The notes beneath the pieces are model-generated. The model made no database searches. It was not told where the DNA came from and saw only the letters and a list, made by a program, of their open reading frames with translations. Position numbers and translations under genes: made by a program. From Burkholderiaceae bacterium (GTDB taxonomy: Bacteria; Pseudomonadota; Gammaproteobacteria; Burkholderiales; Burkholderiaceae_D), in contig JAGTRJ010000010.1 in assembly GCA_018261755.1 (NCBI GenBank), forward strand, positions 1 through 51,406: DNA of 51,406 nt, read 5' to 3'. Of this stretch, positions 46,646 to 51,406 are shown piece by piece; the stretch's first letter is position 1; the number at the start of each line of letters is the position of its first letter.

Positions 46646-47496
46646 TTGATGGATTTATTCGTTTCGGGTTGTTTATCGGTGCTGGCATCCGGTTTCGCGG
46701 CCGGCTTGGCCTCCGGTTTCACCTCGGGTTTTGCCGGCGCCGTTTTTGGTTTTGCATCCGGATTGACGATGCGCGTGATGTAATCCACTTCGTTCGGCAG
46801 CTCGCTGTTCTCGAAGCGAATGACGCGATTCTCCTTGAAGAACACGGTCACGCGGTTCGCGGTCAGGCGGCCATCCGGTTTTTGCAGCCGGAACAGGTAA
46901 TCCCAGCGCCATTCGTGAAACATGTCATTCAACAGCGGAGATCCGAGCAGAAAGCGCACCTGCTCCTTGGTCATGCCTTTGCGCAATTGGGACAGCATTT
47001 CTTGCGACACGAAGTTGCCCTGCTGCAGATCGACCCGGTAAGGCCGGAAAAGACTGGCCAGACGCTGCAAGCCGCTTGGCGCAGGCTTGTCCAGCGTGGG
47101 AATGGTCGCCGTGGCTGATACTGGCTTGGCACCACTAACGGCAGCCGGCGCGACGGTTGCCGGCTTCGACGCGGGCGAAGCAGCCTGTTTCACTTCCGCC
47201 GGCTTGGCATCTGCCGATGGCGCTATCTTTGCCGCCGGTGCGGCCGGGGTCACGGCTTCTGCCTTCGGTTCAGCCTTCGGTTCGGCCTTTTGCTCCGCCT
47301 TCGGTTCCGGCTTCGCTTCGCCCGGCGCGGCCACCGCTGCCGCGGTCGAGGATGCCGGGGCGACCGCCCTAGTCGCCGGCGCATCGTCGATCAGCGGGTT
47401 CTTCGACGCGCACGCCGTTAACGCCAGTACCAGAAACAGTGCGCTGCCAAGCGCCGGGGCGCGACCGCAGGATGAAAGCAACTTTTGCATGGCCAT
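46642..47496 (-). CDS. bamE: Outer membrane assembly lipoprotein BamE with extended linker
   Basis: A 284-residue lipoprotein of the beta-barrel assembly machine. Lipobox LTAC near residue 29. Then about 120 residues of Ala/Pro/Lys/Glu repeat ([19 protein letters not shown]) absent from ordinary BamE of about 110 residues. The SmpA/OmlA domain follows ([52 protein letters not shown]), and another Lys/Pro/Ala tail ends the protein. The linker may reach into peptidoglycan. It is divergent from fur, as in many betaproteobacteria. Confidence 0.9.
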   Translation of the reverse strand: MAMQKLLSSCGRAPALGSALFLVLALTACASKNPLIDDAPATRAVAPASSTAAAVAAPGEAKPEPKAEQKAEPKAEPKAEAVTPAAPAAKIAPSADAKPAEVKQAASPASKPATVAPAAVSGAKPVSATATIPTLDKPAPSGLQRLASLFRPYRVDLQQGNFVSQEMLSQLRKGMTKEQVRFLLGSPLLNDMFHEWRWDYLFRLQKPDGRLTANRVTVFFKENRVIRFENSELPNEVDYITRIVNPDAKPKTAPAKPEVKPEAKPAAKPDASTDKQPETNKSIK

Positions 47497-47517
47497 AATG
47501 GGGGCTCAGGGGTTAAA

Positions 47518-47547
47518 TTGGGCAAGAATGCCAAAACGCTATATGAT
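47518..47547 (+). promoter_or_regulatory. Candidate fur promoter
   Basis: TTGGGC (47518-47523) and TATGAT (47542-47547), 18 bp apart, lie about 50 bp before the fur start codon in the divergent fur-bamE gap. The -10 is good, the -35 moderate. Confidence 0.45.
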
Positions 47548-47596
47548 AAAGCAGATCACCGCAAATCATCACAAATACCCGAGTGCACAGAAAGAT

Positions 47597-48028
47597 ATGA
47601 GCGACAAACCGGCCAACCTCAAAGCCAGCGGCCTGAAAGCCACCGTGCCGCGCCTGAAAATCCTCGACATTTTCAAAAGCAGCCCGACGCGCCATCTGGC
47701 GGCGGAAGACGTGTACAAGATTTTACTGGCTGACAACATGGAAGTCGGCCTGGCAACGGTTTACCGCGTGCTGACCCAGTTCGAGCAGGCCGGTCTGCTG
47801 AAACGCAACAATTTTGAAACCGGCAAGGCGATTTTCGAGCTGAATGAAGGCGAGCACCACGACCATCTGGTCTGTCTCGACTGCGGCTGGGTCGAGGAAT
47901 TCCACGACAAGGAAATCGAAAAGCGGCAAAAGAAGATTGCGCAGGAACGCGGGTTTGAAATCGTCAACCATTCGCTCGCGCTGTATTGCCGCTGCAACAA
48001 ACAAGACTGCAACCATCGCGAAGCCTGA
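47597..48028 (+). CDS. fur: Ferric uptake regulator
   Basis: A 143-residue iron-responsive repressor. The winged-helix domain has [16 protein letters not shown] and [32 protein letters not shown]; the metal sites lie in [14 protein letters not shown] and the C-terminal [10 protein letters not shown] cysteines. The start MSDKPANLK at 47597, after AGAAAG, matches the family; the upstream open frame is not conserved. It is divergent from bamE and followed 17 bp later by thiM. Confidence 0.96.
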   Translation: MSDKPANLKASGLKATVPRLKILDIFKSSPTRHLAAEDVYKILLADNMEVGLATVYRVLTQFEQAGLLKRNNFETGKAIFELNEGEHHDHLVCLDCGWVEEFHDKEIEKRQKKIAQERGFEIVNHSLALYCRCNKQDCNHREA

Positions 48029-48045
48029 ACCTGACCGGAGCCGTC

Positions 48046-48864
48046 ATGCCCAACACCAGCATCGCCGCCTATACCATCGAGGCGCTCAGCTCCATCCGGC
48101 AGACCGCGCCGCTGATCCACAACATCACCAATTATGTCGTGATGAACAGTTCGGCCAACATCCTGCTGGCGCTAGGCGCCTCGCCGGTGATGGCGCACTG
48201 CCGCGACGAAGTGGAGGAAATGGTGTCGTATGCCGGCGCGCTGGTGCTAAACATCGGCACGCTGCAGCCGGACTGGGTTGACGCCATGATCGTCGCTGGC
48301 AAGATGGCGAACGAAAAAGGCGTGCCGGTAATCCTCGACCCGGTTGGCGCCGGCGCCACGCGGCTGCGCACCGAGGCGGTCAACACCATCATGCGCGAAT
48401 GCGCAATCACGGTGCTGCGCGGCAATGCGTCGGAAATTTTTTCGCTGCGGTCGGCCAACATCAAGACCAAGGGTGTCGATTCTTCGCTGGAACTGGCGGA
48501 CGAGATGGTCGACGTAGCCCAGGCAATGGCGCTGGAAATGAAATGCGTGATTGCCATTTCCGGCCCGGAAGACTGCATCACCGACGGCCAGCGCGTATTC
48601 CGCGTCGGCAATGGCCAGCCCTTGATGACGAAAGTCACCGGCAGCGGCTGCGGGCTGTCGGCCGTGGTCGGCGCCTTCTGCGCCGCCGACCGCGCCGATG
48701 CGACGAAAGCGACCGCCGCCGCGTTCGGCTACTACGGCCTGTGCGGCGATCTGGCGATTCAGGTCAGCGACAAACCGGGCAGCTTCGCGGTCGCGTTCAT
48801 CGATCAGTTGTACGCAACCAGCAACGAACAGATTTCGGCGCTGCTGAAAGTGCGCGCAGGCTGA
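48046..48864 (+). CDS. thiM: Hydroxyethylthiazole kinase
   Basis: A 272-residue ThiM, which phosphorylates 4-methyl-5-hydroxyethylthiazole in thiamine salvage. Signatures: PLIHNITNYVVMNSSANILLALGASPVMAH, LNIGTL, PVILDPVGAGATRLRT and the catalytic KVTGSGCGLSAVVGAF. It starts only 17 bp after fur, so it lacks room for its own TPP riboswitch and is likely read from the fur promoter. No other thiamine gene is nearby. Confidence 0.95.
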   Translation: MPNTSIAAYTIEALSSIRQTAPLIHNITNYVVMNSSANILLALGASPVMAHCRDEVEEMVSYAGALVLNIGTLQPDWVDAMIVAGKMANEKGVPVILDPVGAGATRLRTEAVNTIMRECAITVLRGNASEIFSLRSANIKTKGVDSSLELADEMVDVAQAMALEMKCVIAISGPEDCITDGQRVFRVGNGQPLMTKVTGSGCGLSAVVGAFCAADRADATKATAAAFGYYGLCGDLAIQVSDKPGSFAVAFIDQLYATSNEQISALLKVRAG

Positions 48865-48878
48865 AGGCACCAAAAATA

Positions 48879-48905
48879 ACTGACCGAAAAGAATTTTCGG
48901 TCAGT
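48879..48905. repeat. GTCAGT hairpin preceding repeat copy 7
   Basis: ACTGACCGAAAA, loop GAA, TTTTCGGTCAGT: a perfect 12-bp stem. It is preceded by CAAAAATA and followed by AAGGCT exactly as the hairpin at 26911-26937. It may also help end thiM transcription, but no T run follows. Confidence 0.65.
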
Positions 48906-48910
48906 AAGGC

Positions 48911-48999
48911 TGAAAATATACTGGGGCCAGTATTTTAACCCCCCCCCAGCAAATATGCGGCCTGGCGCAGTGCTTTTACCACATACCCCACCAAAAATC
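48911..48999 (+). repeat. Dispersed intergenic repeat, copy 7
   Basis: AAAATATACTGG-GG-CCAGTATTTT is the best palindrome of the family (10-bp arms apart from a two-base bulge), followed by a run of nine C, CAAATATGCGGCCTGGCG and CACATACCCC. It lies between the converging thiM and nitroreductase genes, ending 3 bp before the latter's stop. Confidence 0.8.
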
Positions 49000-49002
49000 T
49001 GT

Positions 49003-49665
49003 TCAATCAACCCAGACCGTCACATCCTTGGCCGCCTGCCGCGTTTTTGCCGGCTGCGGATTGATGCGGTAGCCGAACGCCGCCATCACAGCCAGCCCGA
49101 ACTTGTCCCGATCCAGCACGCCTGCGTCAGCCAGGATTTTTTCGGTCGCTTCCTGATCGTAGCCCTCGATCGCGCATGAATCGATGCCGACCAGCGCCGC
49201 CGCGGTCATCATGTTGCCCAGCGCGATATACGCCTGCTTGCATCCCCAGTCGAACAGCGCGCGCGGGCTTTCCAGCAGGTTCAGATCGCGCTGCTGGAAA
49301 ATGCGGTAGCGCTCGCGCTTGCGTTCGACGCTGTCTTCCGGCAAATGCTGCACTTCGCGCATGAAGTGGTCGATGTAGGCGGAATCGAAGCGCATGTCAT
49401 CCTTGCGGCACAGGATCGCCAGATAGTGACTGGCGGTCGGCAAACTGTTTTGCGCGCCCCAGACGGTTTGCTTGAGTTTTTCGCGCAGCGCCGGATTCTG
49501 GATCACGACGAAACGCCACGGCTCGAAACCAAACGAACTCGGCGACAGGCGCCCCGCTTCGAGAATGAGCTGAAAATCGTCGGCGCTGATGGTTTTGGCC
49601 GGGTCGAACTGCTTGCACGCATGGCGAAATTCGAACGCGGCAAGCACCTGTTGTCTGTTGAGCAT
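49003..49665 (-). CDS. NAD(P)H-dependent nitroreductase (NfsB-like)
   Basis: A 220-residue FMN oxidoreductase of the NfsB/YdgI group: LAAFEFRHACKQFDPAKTIS at the start, LILEAGRLSPSSFGFEPWRFVVI as the FMN-binding block, and KQAYIALGNMMTAAALVGIDSCAIEGYD. It differs from the nitroreductase at 1062, which is of another subfamily. It would reduce quinones or nitroaromatics; the natural substrate is unknown. It converges with thiM across a dispersed repeat. Confidence 0.9.
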   Translation of the reverse strand: MLNRQQVLAAFEFRHACKQFDPAKTISADDFQLILEAGRLSPSSFGFEPWRFVVIQNPALREKLKQTVWGAQNSLPTASHYLAILCRKDDMRFDSAYIDHFMREVQHLPEDSVERKRERYRIFQQRDLNLLESPRALFDWGCKQAYIALGNMMTAAALVGIDSCAIEGYDQEATEKILADAGVLDRDKFGLAVMAAFGYRINPQPAKTRQAAKDVTVWVD

Positions 49666-49729
49666 CGAAAACTCCTTTCATGGCATCCGGAACCAGCATT
49701 TTAGCCGTTCCAAACGCCAGTGGCAGGGT

Positions 49730-50134
49730 TCAGCGCTCGCACATATGGCGCATGATGTCGCGCCAGCTGACAATGCCAACCGGCCGGAAATCCTTGTCCA
49801 CGATCGGAATGCACGAAATCTTGTGCTGGTTGAAAATGGAAACCGCATCGCGCACGCTGGCGCCTTCGGTCAGCGTGATCGGCTTGCGGCTCATGATCTG
49901 GTGCACCCGCTTGTTCAGCGTTGCCGCATCCTTGTAGGTTTCCGTCAGAGTGCCGATGTTCGGGCTGACCGCCTTGAGCAGATCGCGATCCGACACCACG
50001 CCAAACAGCTTGCCGTGCTCGATCACCAGCAGATGATGGAATTTTGAGTTGTCGAAAATGTCTTTGACCACGGAAAGCTTGTCGTCCATCTCGACCGTCA
50101 CCACCTTCCTGGTCATGATTTCATCGATGCGCAT
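49730..50134 (-). CDS. Stand-alone CBS-domain protein
   Basis: A 134-residue protein made of two CBS modules: MRIDEIMTRKVVTVEMDDKL then HHLLVIEHGKLFGVVSDRDLLKAV (module 1), and IMSRKPITLTEGASVRDAV then SCIPIVDKDFRPVGIVSWRDIM (module 2). CBS pairs bind adenine nucleotides and act as energy or nucleotide sensors; the partner is not evident. The start at 50134 is chosen by homology. Its 5' region carries a TATAAT box and three palindromes. Confidence 0.88.
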   Translation of the reverse strand: MRIDEIMTRKVVTVEMDDKLSVVKDIFDNSKFHHLLVIEHGKLFGVVSDRDLLKAVSPNIGTLTETYKDAATLNKRVHQIMSRKPITLTEGASVRDAVSIFNQHKISCIPIVDKDFRPVGIVSWRDIMRHMCER

Positions 50135-50162
50135 GATGACACCTTTCAGCGTAAGCCTTATC

Positions 50163-50217
50163 CGCCGGCAAGCCGGCGTATTGCCATGAGGCAATATATT
50201 ATATAACGGTCACCGTT
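50163..50217 (-). promoter_or_regulatory. Leader and promoter region with three palindromes
   Basis: CGCCGGC-AA-GCCGGCG (50163-50178) and TATTGCC-ATGA-GGCAATA (50179-50196) are back-to-back perfect hairpins in the predicted leader. TATAAT on the minus strand lies at 50198-50203. AACGGT-C-ACCGTT (50205-50217) sits immediately upstream, in the -10/-35 spacer, where a repressor or activator could bind. No good -35 box is visible, consistent with activator dependence. Confidence 0.45.
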
Positions 50218-50378
50218 GCTGCATATTGAAGGGCGGCAACATCAAAACAGCACCCAAGCAGCGTCAATAGGGAGTATGTCAAAAAATACCGGCTTTGCGC
50301 AAGAGAAACATTGGCGTCCGGAAATTACTGTACCGGGTATATGAAGGTGAAAGAGGCAATCAGGCTTCGCCCTAGGCC

Positions 50379-51104
50379 TCAACACCGCTCCCACACCGCC
50401 GCCAGCATCGACACCGCCGCCATTCCGGCCGTTTCGGTGCGCAGCACGCGCTCGCCTAGCGACAGCAATGTCGCGCCGTTCGCCACCGCTGCCGCTTCTT
50501 CCTCAGGCGAAAAGCCGCCTTCGGGGCCGATGGCCAGCGTTACCGGCTGCGGCTGATGCTCGCGCGCCCAGCCGGCGAGCGTCTGCGTCGCGCGCGGCGA
50601 GAACAGGATGCGGGGCTCCACCGACGGCTGCGCCATCCAGCGGGAAAAATCGGTCAGCGGTTCCAGCCGCGCCAGCCGGTTGCGACCGCACTGTTCGCTC
50701 GCGGCGACGATGATCGCCTGCCAGTGATCACGCCGCTTCTCGGCACGCTCGCCCGACAGCTTGACCACCGAGCGCTGCGCCGCCAGCGGCTGAATCGCGG
50801 CCACGCCCAGTTCAACCGCCTTTTCGACGATCCAGTCCATTTTCGAGCCTTCAGGCAACGCTTGCGCCAGCGTCAGCGCAAACGGCAATTCGGCTTCGCG
50901 CGGCGAATGCGCGCCAAGCGCGGCGCTGGCGTGCTTCTTGTCGATGCTGGCCAGCTTGGCCGCGTATTCGCCGCCGTTGCCATCGAACAGCGTGATGCCG
51001 TCGCCTTCGGTCAGGCGCAGCACATGCAGATGGCGCACGATTTCGGGCGGCAGTGGAACGGTGGCGCCGGCAACCAGCGGCAGTGCGCAGTAAAAGCGTG
51101 GCAT
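50379..51104 (-). CDS. rsmE: 16S rRNA (uracil-1498-N3)-methyltransferase
   Basis: A 241-residue SPOUT-fold methyltransferase. MPRFYC at the N terminus, HLHVLRLTEGDGITLFDGNGGEYAA in the PUA-like domain, then QALPEGSKMDWIVEKAVELGV, ERAEKRRDHWQAIIVAASEQ, and the trefoil-knot SAM site LAIGPEGGFSPEE with LSLGERVLRTETAGMAA. The start at 51104 matches the family; the frame is open for 22 codons further upstream. It is divergent from tkt. Confidence 0.95.
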   Translation of the reverse strand: MPRFYCALPLVAGATVPLPPEIVRHLHVLRLTEGDGITLFDGNGGEYAAKLASIDKKHASAALGAHSPREAELPFALTLAQALPEGSKMDWIVEKAVELGVAAIQPLAAQRSVVKLSGERAEKRRDHWQAIIVAASEQCGRNRLARLEPLTDFSRWMAQPSVEPRILFSPRATQTLAGWAREHQPQPVTLAIGPEGGFSPEEEAAAVANGATLLSLGERVLRTETAGMAAVSMLAAVWERC

Positions 51105-51322
51105 CGCGATCGGGTCCTTGCTTGTCAGGTTGAGGATTGTCAGATTCCTGTCATCGGATATCTGGTTCAATAATGGAATTTTGCGTTGCTTAGCAGAAAA
51201 ACCGCTATGCCTCCTTCCCCGATTTTAGCGTCAGATGCACCCGCTCTGGTGTAAAATGCCGGTCTTGCAACAGCATGACCGTGAGGAAAACCGTTCACTC
51301 ACCGTTCTCCGGACAGACCTCT

Positions 51323-51406
51323 ATGACTACTACGCTCCCAACCTCGAAAATGGCCAATGCGATCCGCGCACTGGCAATGGACGCCGTCCAGAAAGCCAAT
51401 TCCGGC
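51323..51406 (+). CDS. tkt: Transketolase, N-terminal fragment (cut by window edge)
   Basis: The first 28 codons read MTTTLPTSKMANAIRALAMD then AVQKANSG, the conserved N-terminus of transketolase, a thiamine-diphosphate enzyme of the pentose phosphate pathway. The rest lies beyond the edge. A TAAAAT -10-like box lies at 51252-51257. Confidence 0.88.
   Translation, partial: MTTTLPTSKMANAIRALAMDAVQKANSG

Noticed and set aside
48029-48045. TPP riboswitch before thiM
   Set aside because: Only 17 bp lie between fur and thiM, too short, and no THI-box sequence is present.
50265-50345. Possible eighth copy of the dispersed repeat
   Set aside because: It contains GGAGTATG, AAAAAATACC, CCGGAAATTA and GGGTATATGAAG, fragments seen in the family, but their order and orientation do not fit the consensus. 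It may be a scrambled relic; I could not align it convincingly.

Overview
The window reads as chromosomal DNA of a betaproteobacterium, most likely of the order Burkholderiales and plausibly the family Oxalobacteraceae. The evidence is gene content and order: bamE divergent from fur, leuS-lptE-holA, pmbA divergent from darP-mogA, and a formyl-CoA transferase at the left edge. Assignment to family is inference. Most of the DNA is GC-rich and densely packed with minus-strand genes; the islet at 5.9-9.4 kb is clearly more AT-rich.

Layout. 0-5.6 kb: formyl-CoA transferase (cut by the edge), a nitroreductase, yaeQ, prfC and a secreted DUF4139 protein. 5.6-9.5 kb: a tRNA-Phe integration hotspot. 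It holds the wreck of one tyrosine integrase, then a 3.5-kb islet bounded by 47-bp direct repeats of the tRNA 3' half, with two unknown cargo genes and an intact integrase. 9.5-12.3 kb: a SnoaL-like protein, an intergenic spacer with a 255-bp-spaced duplication, yigZ and a DMT permease. 12.3-15.3 kb: a SiaA-SiaB-SiaC-diguanylate cyclase signalling operon in which the phosphatase carries CBS domains. 15.5-25.3 kb: a YecA-like protein, waaA and a peptide ABC transporter operon containing an M3 peptidase. 25.6-30.4 kb: a parvulin, a small unknown protein, an esterase, mogA, darP and pmbA.

30.5-33.8 kb is a probable membrane-lipid remodelling locus: an MGDG-synthase-like glycosyltransferase, a small membrane protein, a HAD hydrolase and a PlcP/LpxH-like phosphoesterase. 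It is preceded by a good Pho-box-like sequence, but both the glycosyltransferase and the HAD gene carry frame-disrupting deletions. 33.9-38.6 kb: a small protein, rfbC, rfbB, an RlmL-type methyltransferase and proA. 38.7-39.3 kb: two paralogous small membrane proteins with NSPI(V/I) repeats. 39.4-43.7 kb: holA, lptE and leuS. 43.9-47.5 kb: exbD, exbB, tonB, dapB and bamE, all on the minus strand and closely spaced, with fur and thiM divergent. The right end holds a nitroreductase, a CBS-domain protein, rsmE and the first codons of a transketolase.

The most distinctive unexplained signal is a dispersed intergenic repeat of about 90 bp, present in seven copies. Each copy has an AT-rich palindrome (AATACT-N6-AGTATT type) at one end, a GGCC-containing middle, and a CATAYACCCC box starting 65-67 bp after the palindrome. 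Copies lie in both orientations, always between genes, once as a tandem pair.
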